Assembly: GCF_004123195.1 (NCBI RefSeq)
Contig: NZ_SDLI01000001.1
Span: forward strand, 298,133-362,132
Origin: Ammoniphilus sp. CFH 90114
GTDB lineage: Bacteria; Bacillota; Bacilli; Aneurinibacillales; RAOX-1
Reading direction: 5' to 3'
DNA: 64,000 bases
The notes beneath the pieces are model-generated. The model saw only the letters and a program-made list of their open reading frames with translations, did not search any database and was not told the DNA's origin. Made by a program: the position numbers and the translations under genes. Each line of letters begins with the position of its first letter. Positions within the stretch are counted from its first letter, which is position 1. Shown here piece by piece: positions 16,454 through 24,964 of this stretch.

Positions 16454-17239
16454 ATGGAAGAGTTTTGGAAGTCATTAATATTAGGAATCATTCAAGGTTT
16501 TACAGAGTTTCTTCCGATAAGTAGTACAGGCCACTTAGTGTTAGGGAGAAAATATTTGGGCATGGCGGAAGCCGGGCTGCTTTTGGATACACTGCTCCAT
16601 TTTGGTACACTTGTTGCCGTTATGGCAGTCTTTTGGGATGATATCGTGCACTTGATTAGGAAACCGTTTAGTCGCTTAGGGTTTTTACTTCTCGTTGGTA
16701 CCATACCAACAGCAATCATTGGTTTAACTTTTGAAGATTACTTCGAGGAAATATCTAAGACAGGCTCTACGATTGGTGTAGAATTTCTGGCTACTGGGAT
16801 CATCCTATGGTGGGCTGATCGAATAAAGAATAAAGGGTACAAGCCGTTTGAAAAGATTACTTATAAAGATGCACTTTTTATTGGGACGTTACAAGGGGCT
16901 GCCATCCTTCCAGCGATATCGAGATCGGGATTAACGATTGCCGGCTCCTTGTTCCGTGGGATTGAAAAAGAAGCGGCTGCTCGGTTTTCTTTTTTGCTAT
17001 CCTTACCAGCGATCTTCGGAGCATGTATATTACAAGGGAAAAAGTTAGTAGAGCATCAATCAGAAACCATTAGCCTGCTGCCGCTTTTGGTTGGAACCTT
17101 CGCTGCAGCCATTTCCGGCTATATTGCTGTAAGATGGATGTTAAAGATCTTAGGTAAAGGTTCACTTAAAATTTTCGCTGTATATGTTTGGGTTTTAGGA
17201 GCTATTGTTGTCATTTTGCAGTTCACAGGGAATTGGTGA
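16454..17239 (+). CDS. uppP: Undecaprenyl-diphosphatase UppP (BacA)
   Basis: A 261-residue membrane phosphatase recycling undecaprenyl diphosphate to the monophosphate carrier of cell-wall synthesis; it also gives bacitracin resistance. Both family boxes are present: QGFTEFLPISSTGH (residues 14-27) and AISRSGLTIAG (about 155-165), which hold the catalytic Glu, Ser and Arg. Seven or so hydrophobic segments. GGGAGGAG is six bases before the ATG. It stands alone. Confidence 0.95.
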   Translation: MEEFWKSLILGIIQGFTEFLPISSTGHLVLGRKYLGMAEAGLLLDTLLHFGTLVAVMAVFWDDIVHLIRKPFSRLGFLLLVGTIPTAIIGLTFEDYFEEISKTGSTIGVEFLATGIILWWADRIKNKGYKPFEKITYKDALFIGTLQGAAILPAISRSGLTIAGSLFRGIEKEAAARFSFLLSLPAIFGACILQGKKLVEHQSETISLLPLLVGTFAAAISGYIAVRWMLKILGKGSLKIFAVYVWVLGAIVVILQFTGNW

Positions 17240-17414
17240 GAGTAGAATCATGTCGAATTGTCAAGTTTCGTCATATATTGTTGAAATATTTTTATAGGAT
17301 TTATTTGATCCTTGTAGAATTCAATAAAGGCTAAAGTATATTGTCCCACCAGCGTTGCTTTGGAGATGAACACCGTCATCCAGAAGTCCAGAGGCAGGAC
17401 AAAAGGAGGATATC

Positions 17415-17939
17415 ATGGGTATTGGGATGAATTTTGTATGCAAGTGCTGTGAATATGATACAGGGATTCTCATGCTCCATCAAGGAAGTCAAGACTCGCT
17501 TCAAGAGGTAGTTAAGAAATATATATATACCTATTCTCATGAGATTGATTTGCTCATGCATCCAAACCGTATAAATGAGTATAAGAGAATTCTTGAGAAG
17601 GTTAATGTGGAAAATACAGAGACAGCCTATCATTATGATGCATGTGTCTGCTACGCATGCAGAAAAACTTTTGAATTATTAGATGTCCTGGAGAGGAAGG
17701 AAGAAGAGGTCTATGCATGGGATAAAGGGGTTTCGAGATCCAATGAGAACCCTATTAAGCAGATGTTCAAGCTCTCAGAGGACAATTGGTCGAGTCTTCT
17801 TGGAGATGATCCACATTGTGTTTTCTGCAATCAAATGGTTGTTAAGATTACGGAAGAATTAATAGAGAGAGGCTTGTCTTGTCCAAAATGTAATAACGGC
17901 AAATTAGTTGCTGGTGAAGAATTTGAATTATGGGAATAG
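17415..17939 (+). CDS. Hypothetical protein with three CxxC zinc-binding-type pairs
   Basis: A 174-residue cytoplasmic protein. Cysteine pairs occur near the N-terminus (CKCC), in the middle (CVCYAC, around residue 77) and at the end (CVFC and CPKC, about 138 and 159). The last two pairs form a standard zinc-ribbon spacing, while the first two may pair across a helical insert. AAGGAGG lies five bases before the ATG. The 175-base gap upstream shows no clear promoter. A DNA/RNA or metal-sensing role is possible but not shown. Confidence 0.7.
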   Translation: MGIGMNFVCKCCEYDTGILMLHQGSQDSLQEVVKKYIYTYSHEIDLLMHPNRINEYKRILEKVNVENTETAYHYDACVCYACRKTFELLDVLERKEEEVYAWDKGVSRSNENPIKQMFKLSEDNWSSLLGDDPHCVFCNQMVVKITEELIERGLSCPKCNNGKLVAGEEFELWE

Positions 17940-17949
17940 AGTGAAGAGA

Positions 17950-17985
17950 AAGCAGTTTTCGTAAGGAAACTGTTTTTTTTTTTTT
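17950..17985 (+). terminator. Intrinsic terminator
   Basis: AGCAGTTTTC, 5-base loop, GAAACTGTTT, inside a 14-base T-run. Confidence 0.85.
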
Positions 17986-18056
17986 GGTTTCTTTTTTAAA
18001 CAGGGTTTGTTAAAATGTTCCTGTATTATCTTTAATATGAAAAGGAGAGATGCGAT

Positions 18057-18686
18057 CTGAATAAGAAGCGAAATGCGTTTTCTCATGAATTTGTTCAACT
18101 GGCGGAACAATTTTTAGAGAAGGGGATGGCTGCTGAACCCATACTAGTCAAAGATAGAGGAGAGGCAACTAGACTGATACTATTTGATGAGGAGAAAATC
18201 CTTCCATACACGACCCATCGCTTCGTTAACCAATTGTTTCAATTGTTTTTCCTGGATTTAGTGTCTATTCAGCAATACGTTCAAGAAAGAATTAGCAAGA
18301 AGCAGTTGTTGCCAATACCGATATCCCCTCAGCAAGTCATCTTCCCATTGAGAAAACAGAGCCATGATGAACTTCGAACAAGGGGATTTTTGTGGGTGAT
18401 GCATCGCCAAATCGACCAAGTCTCTTCTTTTAGAGCAAAAATGAATCATAGCGAAATTGTTCTCCTTAACGGTCAGAGAATTTTGGTTCCTTATACAGCC
18501 CGCTTTGTTCAACAACAAATACGTGATTCCTATTACATTGAATTCTGCTTTCAACATACCCCACTTCAGTTCCCTCAATCTCTTCGCCCCTCTTTATCCG
18601 GACAAGCTATAGCAGCTGCCCCAACTGAGCTTCAAGTCGAACTTCTCCGGATAGCTGAATCAATTCGGAAATATGCTTCCCGCTGA
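18057..18686 (+). CDS. Hypothetical protein with internal duplication, probable CTG start
   Basis: About 209 residues. The frame is coding-like from 18057, where a CTG stands seven bases after AAAAGGAGAG; the first in-frame ATG (18126) sits right against GAGAAGGGG with no spacing. An ATG at 18050 is out of frame and stops after four codons. Two segments resemble each other: KILPYTTHRFVNQ (about residue 50) and RILVPYTARFVQQ (about 145), each followed by an aromatic-rich stretch, which suggests a duplicated domain. No signal peptide or membrane helix. RNase J follows on the same strand. Function unknown. Confidence 0.65.
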   Translation: MNKKRNAFSHEFVQLAEQFLEKGMAAEPILVKDRGEATRLILFDEEKILPYTTHRFVNQLFQLFFLDLVSIQQYVQERISKKQLLPIPISPQQVIFPLRKQSHDELRTRGFLWVMHRQIDQVSSFRAKMNHSEIVLLNGQRILVPYTARFVQQQIRDSYYIEFCFQHTPLQFPQSLRPSLSGQAIAAAPTELQVELLRIAESIRKYASR

Positions 18687-18827
18687 AATGGGGATGTCTA
18701 GGAAGAGCAGGCATTTTTTGCTTTTTGAATTTATATGTGATTAAATCAGTTTAACATTGGACTTCTCCTTCATATTTTACGCTAAATGGAGAAGATTAAG
18801 AGTGTCGGCATTAAAAGGAGTGAACCT

Positions 18828-20492
18828 ATGAAGAGCAAACGTAGTCCGTTACGTGTTTTCGCCCTAGGAGGTCTGGGTGAAATCGGGAAAAATATGTACG
18901 TAGTTGAATATATGGATGACATTGTTGTCATTGACTCAGGACTTAAATTTCCTGAAGAAGAGATGTTAGGAATTGACCTTGTAATCCCAGATGTCTCCTA
19001 TCTAACAGATAACAGGGACAGAGTTCGCGGAATTGTGTTAACCCACGGACATGAAGATCATATCGGTGCTTTGCCCTTTGTTCTAAAAGAGTTAGATGTC
19101 CCTCTATATGGGACAAAGTTAACATTGGGCCTAGCAAAAGTTAAATTGCAGGAGCATGGTCTCATTAATCGCGTGAAAATTAATGAGATTAGCGACGCCA
19201 GTGTCCTTCAACTTGGACAGTTAAGTGTATCTTTCTTCCGTGTCAATCACAGTATTCCTGATGCTGTAGGAATTGCTATCGATACACCAGAGGGCATCAT
19301 TGTTCATACAGGGGATTTTAAGTTTGACTATACACCTGTAGGAGATAAGGCCGACCTATCCAAGATGGCTGCATTAGGTGAAAAGGGAGTATTATGTCTC
19401 TTATCCGATAGTACGAATAGTGAACGTCCCGGACATACCCTCTCTGAGAGAACGGTTGGAGAGACGATTAAGGAAGTTTTTCATAAATCAGATGGCCGAA
19501 TCATATTTGCTACTTTTGCTTCTAACGTTTATCGTCTTCAGCAGGTGATTGAAGCGGCCGATCTTTATGGCCGTAAAATTGCTGTAATCGGAAGAAGTAT
19601 GGAGAATGTGTTTAGAATTGGAGCCGAACTAGGTTACCTCAACATTCCCAAGGGGATGTTGATTGATGTTAATGAAATTGACCGATTCTCAGCCGATAAA
19701 GTAGTTATCGTTTGTACGGGAAGTCAAGGGGAACCGATGGCCGCTCTAACTAGGATCGCCACGGGTTCGCATCGTATGGTAAAGATCTATCCTGGAGATA
19801 CAGTCATCATAGCTGCTCAACCTATCCCAGGTAACGCACGCTTCGTTGGCCGGACAATTGACCTTCTAATGAGAGCCGGGGCGGAAGTAGTGTTTGGTTC
19901 TGTATCAGGGTTCCATGTTTCCGGTCACGGAAGTCAAGAAGAGCTCAAGCTCATGCTTAACCTCATCCGCCCAAAATACTTTATTCCTATTCATGGGGAG
20001 TATCGTATGCTTATGATGCATAAGAAATTAGCTGAAGAGACAGGGATACCAAGTAGTAATATCTTTATCTTGGACAATGGTGATCCAGTTGAGTTTTTAG
20101 ATGGGATTGCCTCTAAGGCAGCTAAACTTCCTTCAGGTATGGTACTAATTGACGGTAAGGGTGTAGGTGATATTGGCAACATTGTGCTGCGCGATCGAAG
20201 GAAGCTTTCTGAGGATGGATTGATTGTTGTTGTAGTAACAATCAATAAGGAACAGTGGAAGATTGTAAGTGGTCCCGACCTAGTCACAAGAGGTTTTGTT
20301 TATGTTCGTGAGTCAGAGGAGATGTTAAACGAAGCCACTCGATTAGTTCAGCAGTCTTTACAGAGGCTGACAGAGAGGAATGTTAAGGAGTGGTCTCAAT
20401 TAAAGTCTAAGGTAATTGATGTATTAGAGCCATTCTTCTATGAGAAGACGCAGCGTAAACCGATGATTCTTCCTGTCATTATGGAAGTGTAA
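18828..20492 (+). CDS. rnjB: Ribonuclease J
   Basis: A 554-residue 5'-3' exonuclease/endonuclease of the beta-CASP metallo-beta-lactamase family, central to mRNA decay and RNA maturation. The metal motif THGHEDHIGAL spans residues 72-82 with His73, His75, Asp77 and His78. The beta-CASP region (DSTNSERPG, GSQGEPMAAL, SGHGSQEE) and the C-terminal domain are complete; Bacillus RNases J1 and J2 have 555 residues. AAAGGAG eight bases before 18828 sets the start; the upstream ATG at 18786 has none. J1 versus J2 cannot be settled by eye; intact catalytic residues allow either. Confidence 0.92.
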   Translation: MKSKRSPLRVFALGGLGEIGKNMYVVEYMDDIVVIDSGLKFPEEEMLGIDLVIPDVSYLTDNRDRVRGIVLTHGHEDHIGALPFVLKELDVPLYGTKLTLGLAKVKLQEHGLINRVKINEISDASVLQLGQLSVSFFRVNHSIPDAVGIAIDTPEGIIVHTGDFKFDYTPVGDKADLSKMAALGEKGVLCLLSDSTNSERPGHTLSERTVGETIKEVFHKSDGRIIFATFASNVYRLQQVIEAADLYGRKIAVIGRSMENVFRIGAELGYLNIPKGMLIDVNEIDRFSADKVVIVCTGSQGEPMAALTRIATGSHRMVKIYPGDTVIIAAQPIPGNARFVGRTIDLLMRAGAEVVFGSVSGFHVSGHGSQEELKLMLNLIRPKYFIPIHGEYRMLMMHKKLAEETGIPSSNIFILDNGDPVEFLDGIASKAAKLPSGMVLIDGKGVGDIGNIVLRDRRKLSEDGLIVVVVTINKEQWKIVSGPDLVTRGFVYVRESEEMLNEATRLVQQSLQRLTERNVKEWSQLKSKVIDVLEPFFYEKTQRKPMILPVIMEV

Positions 20493-20507
20493 CGTTCAAG
20501 ACAGCAA

Positions 20508-20540
20508 AAAGGCAATAGCTCGTGCTATTGCCTTTATTTA
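20508..20540. terminator. Bidirectional terminator between RNase J and cheY
   Basis: AAAGGCAATAGC, TCGT loop, GCTATTGCCTTT: a perfect 12-base-pair stem between convergent genes. Confidence 0.9.
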
Positions 20541-20572
20541 TTTTATCCATATAATATTTTATTCTAAAATCC

Positions 20573-20935
20573 TTATTGCCCAAGTACACGCTCAACAGCC
20601 TCAGAAACTCGGTCTGCTTGAAATGGTTTAACAATAAAATCCTTGGCGCCTGATTTGATAGCGTCAAGAACCATGCCTTGCTGTCCCATGGCGGAACACA
20701 TGATGATTTTGGCTTGAGGGGCAAATGAGATAATTTCCTTTACAGCTTGAATTCCGTTCATATCCGGCATTGTGATGTCCATCGTCACAAAGTCAGGGGT
20801 CAATAGCTTATATTTTTGGACAGCTTCTTCTCCAGTAGCAGCCTCACCTACAACGGAGTGTCCATTCTCTTCTAATATTTTCTTTAACATCGTGCGCATG
20901 AACAAGGCATCATCAACGATAAGTGCTTTTGCCAT
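20573..20935 (-). CDS. cheY: Chemotaxis response regulator CheY, stand-alone
   Basis: A 120-residue single receiver domain. Acidic pocket Asp8-Asp9, phospho-acceptor Asp53, Ser81 and Lys103 are all present. The strings VTMDITMP, IIMCSAMGQQ and AKDFIVKPFQADRV are nearly those of B. subtilis CheY, which binds the flagellar switch, so it is not just any receiver protein. AAAGGGGG before 20935 sets the start; a long open frame upstream lacks a site. No chemotaxis or flagellar gene is nearby, whereas Bacillus cheY lies in the fla/che operon; this may be a second copy. Confidence 0.9.
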   Translation of the reverse strand: MAKALIVDDALFMRTMLKKILEENGHSVVGEAATGEEAVQKYKLLTPDFVTMDITMPDMNGIQAVKEIISFAPQAKIIMCSAMGQQGMVLDAIKSGAKDFIVKPFQADRVSEAVERVLGQ

Positions 20936-21075
20936 AGTAGTTCCCCCTTTAATTGACCGAAAAAAATAAATGTATATTACATAAAATATGAATTTAGAAT
21001 TAGATAAAACAAGGTTGTTCATTCTCTCTACTATCATATCAGTACTTTAAGTAAGAATGAAGCAAAATTTATTAG

Positions 21076-21104
21076 TTGACTTCCCATTTTGGCCGCCTTA
21101 AAAT
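21076..21104 (+). promoter_or_regulatory. Sigma-A promoter
   Basis: TTGACT, 17-base spacer, TAAAAT, about 69 bases before the ATG of the 100-residue gene. The 237-base gap between this gene and divergent cheY holds nothing else that I can name. Confidence 0.6.
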
Positions 21105-21172
21105 CAAACTCATAAATCTTTTTACCTCATAGTATATAAGATAGAGACACAAGAAACTTTAGGGAGAGAATA

Positions 21173-21475
21173 ATGATGCAATCTGTCCAGATGGGCTCCA
21201 TCTTGCAGAAGAGAAGTACAGGACTAACTGAACAGCAATGGATCACGCTTCTCGAGGAATTAGAGAAGAATAACTTATATCTTGTCATAGAATCTGATAA
21301 TCCGTGCGTGACGAAGAGTCCTATAGGAGGATTCATTCCTGTAGCCTCGAAGACGGATCGGTTCTCTCTTTGTTCTAGAGAGGATCTGAAAGAAAAGGGA
21401 CTTCCTGAAGGACACTATATTTTTAATCTGAAGGAAAGCCCGGATAAACTTGTATTCAACCATGACAAGTCGTAG
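21173..21475 (+). CDS. Hypothetical protein, 100 residues
   Basis: A small cytoplasmic protein: an N-terminal helix-rich part with LTEQQWITLLEELE and a C-terminal beta part. It has no Cys cluster, signal peptide or membrane helix. AGGGAGAG precedes two adjacent ATG codons. It has a good promoter and a strong terminator, so it is a single-gene unit. Family not recognised. Confidence 0.65.
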   Translation: MMQSVQMGSILQKRSTGLTEQQWITLLEELEKNNLYLVIESDNPCVTKSPIGGFIPVASKTDRFSLCSREDLKEKGLPEGHYIFNLKESPDKLVFNHDKS

Positions 21476-21507
21476 AAGGGCACGCTCGATAAAGGTGTCA
21501 CATATCC

Positions 21508-21549
21508 AAAAACTCCCAACGCCTTTAAGAAGGCGTGGGAGTTTTTTTG
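21508..21549. terminator. Bidirectional terminator
   Basis: AAAAACTCCC plus ACGCCTT pair with AAGGCGT plus GGGAGTTTTT around a 4-base loop; between convergent genes. Confidence 0.9.
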
Positions 21550-21566
21550 TTCAGTGCTTTTCGTTT

Positions 21567-21893
21567 TTATCTTACCTTATGATATTCATCAGGCTTATAA
21601 CCGTGTGCTTCTAAGGACTTCACAATCCATTCAGGCTTCATAGTCTCGGGATCAAGCGTAATGGTAATCATGTCTGCCATAGGGTCAATACGAAAATCAG
21701 CCACGCCTACAATTCCATCAAGAATTTCCTCTATGATCTCACGAGTTTCTGTTGTAGTCATTCCGAGATTAACAAATTGATAAGTAACTTCGTCCGCAGA
21801 GCTTTCCACGTTGCCTACAAGTAATTGAGGAAGAAAGGTTCCTACCGCCATAGCGAAAAGAAGTCCAATGACAAAGAGATATTTTCTGTTCAA
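21567..21893 (-). CDS. Membrane-anchored protein with ferredoxin-like (HMA-type) domain lacking the Cys pair
   Basis: A 108-residue protein: one N-terminal hydrophobic segment (about residues 5-27) and an outside domain of about 75 residues with the beta-alpha-beta-beta-alpha-beta order of heavy-metal-associated domains (YQFVNLGMT, helix, VADFRIDPMADMITITLDP, helix, SLEAHGY). The usual CxxC metal site is replaced by T-T-T, so copper binding is unlikely. It begins with TTG at 21893 behind GGAGGTG. Function unknown. Confidence 0.65.
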   Translation of the reverse strand: MNRKYLFVIGLLFAMAVGTFLPQLLVGNVESSADEVTYQFVNLGMTTTETREIIEEILDGIVGVADFRIDPMADMITITLDPETMKPEWIVKSLEAHGYKPDEYHKVR

Positions 21894-22020
21894 CTTGCAA
21901 CACCTCCAAAGATGAGTTGGTCTTATTGTTTGCTAAATATAGGAAAAACATGCAATTCCAGCTGTTTATTGCTAAAATAAAGAAAAAAAGGGGTAAGCCT
22001 TCAGAAAAGAGGAGAGAAAC

Positions 22021-22578
22021 ATGATGTTTGGTGTGAAGTATTACCTAGAATCCTGTGTAACGATTGTACATTGGCAAACACGCTTAACACGAATTTTCTT
22101 AGACTCGATGCCTATGCCCTCCCGCTCTAGTAAAAAGAAAATCGCTCTTATTGCATGTGTAAAGCAGAAGAGAGAAGGTAAGCATACCGCCTCGGAGCTT
22201 TATACTTCAGCTTGGTTCGTGAAAGTAAAGGAATACATAGAGTGCTCTGATTTTGATGAGTGGTACATTCTCTCGGCGAAGCATCATCTAGTTTCACCTG
22301 GAGATGAGATTGATGCTTATACGGAACACCTTAATCAATTTAAACCTAAGCAAATCAAGGAATGGGCTGAAATCACAGCTCAACAGGTTAAAGAACGACG
22401 TCTCGAACAAGAACAATTATTCATATTTGGGAGTGAGAAATATAGATCTATTATCCCTTATTTGCCTGACTCTCAAATAGAAGAACCGCTTAAAGGTATG
22501 GGAATCTCTCAACAAATGGGCTGGATGCATCAACAGTCCATGGAGAAGGAACCCTTTTCAGATAAAAATCATGTATAA
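22021..22578 (+). CDS. DUF6884-like protein
   Basis: A 185-residue protein whose core reads IALIACVKQK, ELYTSAWF, WYILSAKHHLVSP and IDAYTEHL, the pattern of DUF6884 proteins, which are often found in phage or defence settings and whose function is unknown. About 35 residues precede this core; ATG codons at residues 30 and 32 would remove them, but AGAGGAGAG in front of 22021 supports the long form. Two unrecognised genes follow closely. Confidence 0.65.
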   Translation: MMFGVKYYLESCVTIVHWQTRLTRIFLDSMPMPSRSSKKKIALIACVKQKREGKHTASELYTSAWFVKVKEYIECSDFDEWYILSAKHHLVSPGDEIDAYTEHLNQFKPKQIKEWAEITAQQVKERRLEQEQLFIFGSEKYRSIIPYLPDSQIEEPLKGMGISQQMGWMHQQSMEKEPFSDKNHV

Positions 22579-22643
22579 TGGAAAAGGTAAATAGCAGGAG
22601 ACAAGCAGCAAATATCTAAATAGATGGGTTGAGGTGAACATCA

Positions 22644-23081
22644 GTGTTTGGTTTAGGAAAAAAGAAGGGTTTTGATCTACTACTTTTAAAGCCCGATAGC
22701 GCAGAGAAGGACTCTGGAAGAAGGTTTATTCAAATTTTATTTCCATCTATAGCTGCAAACGATTTTGTGCAACTTATGCTTCGTTTGCAAAAATCGAACC
22801 TGAACACGAAAGAGATCCTTGGAGACATCGGCGGTTTTACGATCCTCTCCCATGTTGAGGGGCTTGAGAAAATCACAGTTATGGATGAAGTCCAGCCTGA
22901 GGCTGAACCGATCCCCTTTCAAGATTTCTCCAACCAACTTTTAAACCGTTTTAATAGTATGTTAAACGAAGAAGAGCATATGGAAGAGGCAGAAGATGAG
23001 GATATGCTTGAAGCAGACGGACAAGATGACCTTGTCTATTTTATTGGAGAGTTTACCTTAATGAAAGATGGAAGCTTTTAG
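22644..23081 (+). CDS. Hypothetical acidic protein, 145 residues
   Basis: GTG start at 22644 after GAGGTGAAC. The N-terminus is basic (GLGKKKG), the middle is mixed helix and strand, and residues 105-130 are almost all Glu/Asp. No signal peptide. It is followed by its own terminator and by another acidic unknown, so the two may be functionally linked but are not in one transcript. Family not recognised. Confidence 0.6.
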   Translation: MFGLGKKKGFDLLLLKPDSAEKDSGRRFIQILFPSIAANDFVQLMLRLQKSNLNTKEILGDIGGFTILSHVEGLEKITVMDEVQPEAEPIPFQDFSNQLLNRFNSMLNEEEHMEEAEDEDMLEADGQDDLVYFIGEFTLMKDGSF

Positions 23082-23106
23082 AGCCCTTTAACAGGCTCTT
23101 TTTTTT
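23080..23106 (+). terminator. Intrinsic terminator
   Basis: AGAGCC, 8-base loop, GGCTCT, then eight T, starting at the stop codon. Confidence 0.85.
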
Positions 23107-23180
23107 CTTTATAGTAGGAAATTTGTCGAGAGTGTCGAAAAGGTAAAGGTAGAGTTTTCTGTGCAACAGGAGGATAATTC

Positions 23181-24293
23181 ATGATTAAGAGTTTTTTAAA
23201 GAAAGTATTTTCATCATCTTCTGAGACCCCGGCGGAAGTACAAGCGAGTCCATCCGAGAATCATATACAGACAGAGCCCATTCACCCACCTCACGAGTCT
23301 GTTGCAGACAGTCTTATGGAGATCCGTTTCGAAGAGGTTATTTTAAAAAAAGAATGGATGGAAAAGCATCTTACCAAAGAGTGGAATAGCTTGATAAACC
23401 GAATTTATGAGGAAGCGATGCAAGATCCTAAGAGTGAGCCTAAGCGCATACGTCTGCGATTAGAAGAGGATCTGTTGGAGCAGATGGATACCATCACAGC
23501 GAGAAGGATCGGGAAATATATTCATCTATGTGAACAAGAGGTTATTGAGTTTACATTCTTCTTAGATAAACAACATAAGCCAACCATGGAAATATATAAG
23601 ACGTATGTTCTCCCTCAGCGGGTCAATGAATTAAATGGATTTCTACAGGAAAGATGTTTAATGATATACGAAACATCTGAGGCCATGTCTAAAGACTACC
23701 GGGAGGAAATTGAAAGTTATTTTGCGTCATTAGATATACCTATGGGAGAAGACTTCTTTGCCCAGTTTGATCAATGGCGCCAAGAAGTGCTTAAGAAACA
23801 TGAAGAGGAAGAACGTCGACATACCGAAAACAGTCAAGAGGCTCGTCAAGCATCTGTAATGATTAAGATTTCGAAAGAAGAAGTGGAAAACGAGAATATC
23901 CATCAGTTAGATCATTATTTGGCAAAGGCACTACAAACTCCTGAATCAGCAAGGGCTTATCAAGGGACTCTTTTATTCTCTTTCTATGGCTATGCCAAGA
24001 ATGGAGAACTTTTAGACCTTATGAACCGCAAGGATGTGAAGGAGTGGGCCTCCTTACTTGTAGAGAAGCATCCTTATATCTTTTATTTTCTTAATAATGA
24101 GGAATATCCAATGACTCGCTTTCTTACTTCATTAGTTGTTACAACAGAAGTAGAAGACGATTCTGTATATTACAATGAAGAAGAGTTAGAAGACTTCCGG
24201 GCTTATGTTGGAGATGCATTGTCCAAATTGGCAACATGGCTCGATGAGGAAGAGGATCCGGTTCACCATACTTTTGATTGTCATTTTAGGTAA
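23181..24293 (+). CDS. Hypothetical acidic helical protein, 370 residues
   Basis: A soluble protein with a Ser/Pro/Glu-rich N-terminal linker (residues 10-45), then long charged helices with coiled-coil character around 200-250, and an acidic C-terminus (EEELEDF, LDEEEDP). There are no recognised catalytic motifs. CAGGAGG is seven bases before the ATG. It sits between an acidic unknown and an S1-domain gene, each separately terminated. I cannot assign a family. Confidence 0.6.
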   Translation: MIKSFLKKVFSSSSETPAEVQASPSENHIQTEPIHPPHESVADSLMEIRFEEVILKKEWMEKHLTKEWNSLINRIYEEAMQDPKSEPKRIRLRLEEDLLEQMDTITARRIGKYIHLCEQEVIEFTFFLDKQHKPTMEIYKTYVLPQRVNELNGFLQERCLMIYETSEAMSKDYREEIESYFASLDIPMGEDFFAQFDQWRQEVLKKHEEEERRHTENSQEARQASVMIKISKEEVENENIHQLDHYLAKALQTPESARAYQGTLLFSFYGYAKNGELLDLMNRKDVKEWASLLVEKHPYIFYFLNNEEYPMTRFLTSLVVTTEVEDDSVYYNEEELEDFRAYVGDALSKLATWLDEEEDPVHHTFDCHFR

Positions 24294-24387
24294 CCTTAGG
24301 CACATTTGTCTCAACACAAGCATATAGTATTTATAATCTATCTATAATTTATCCTGTATAAGGATGGAGTCTAAGGAGAGCGATTAT

Positions 24388-24843
24388 ATGTCTAGCGAGT
24401 TGTTAGTTGGGAATGTTATGGAAGGTCAGGTTACTGCCATAAAGGAATACGGTGCTTTTGTTTCGCTTTCCGGAGGACGTTCGGGGCTCGTACATATTTC
24501 GCAAATTGCAAGCGAGTATGTAAAGCAAGTAGAGGATTATCTGGTAGTAGGGGATAAAGTAACGGTAAAAATCATTGATATCTCCGATGCGGGGAAAATC
24601 TCTCTCTCGATCAAACAGGTAGCTCCACTTGGAAGAAGAGATGGTACGATACCTGAACCACGCAATGAAAGAAAACCTCTATCAAAACCAGCAACTCCTG
24701 CTCTTGGACGACCAGAACGCAAACCACGCAATCATGATGCAGGGAAGGAAAAGATGAATTCTCTAGAAGAGAAGTTGAAAAAATGGATGAAATCAAGTGA
24801 GGAAAGAATGCAAGATCTTGGGTCCAAGCAGAAAAGGAAGTAA
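24388..24843 (+). CDS. yabR: S1-domain RNA-binding protein (YabR/GSP13 type)
   Basis: A 151-residue protein with one S1 domain (about residues 6-75: GNVMEGQVTAIKEYGAFVSL, LVHISQI, VTVKIIDIS) and a basic C-terminal tail ending in a helix (EEKLKKWMKSSEERM) like that of B. subtilis YabR. Such proteins bind RNA or ribosomes, YugI/GSP13 being a stress-induced relative. AAGGAG ten bases before 24388 favours this start over the ATG at 24364. YabR lies beside divIC in Bacillus; here it does not. Confidence 0.8.
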   Translation: MSSELLVGNVMEGQVTAIKEYGAFVSLSGGRSGLVHISQIASEYVKQVEDYLVVGDKVTVKIIDISDAGKISLSIKQVAPLGRRDGTIPEPRNERKPLSKPATPALGRPERKPRNHDAGKEKMNSLEEKLKKWMKSSEERMQDLGSKQKRK

Positions 24844-24847
24844 TAAT

Positions 24848-24882
24848 AAAAGCGGATATCCCACAAGGATACCGCTTTTTTT
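24848..24882 (+). terminator. Intrinsic terminator
   Basis: AAAGCGG and ATCC-type arms pair with GGAT and CCGCTTT, then T-run. Confidence 0.8.
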
Positions 24883-24964
24883 GCTCTCTTCGTATTGATT
24901 ACGACTTTGTTATATAATAAGGATAATAATAAAAAGCATCCAAGATTTAGGGGGTAAAAATTGA

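Noticed and set aside
21567-21893. Copper chaperone-like HMA domain
   Set aside because: The fold pattern is there but the CxxC metal pair is absent, so I do not call it a metal chaperone.
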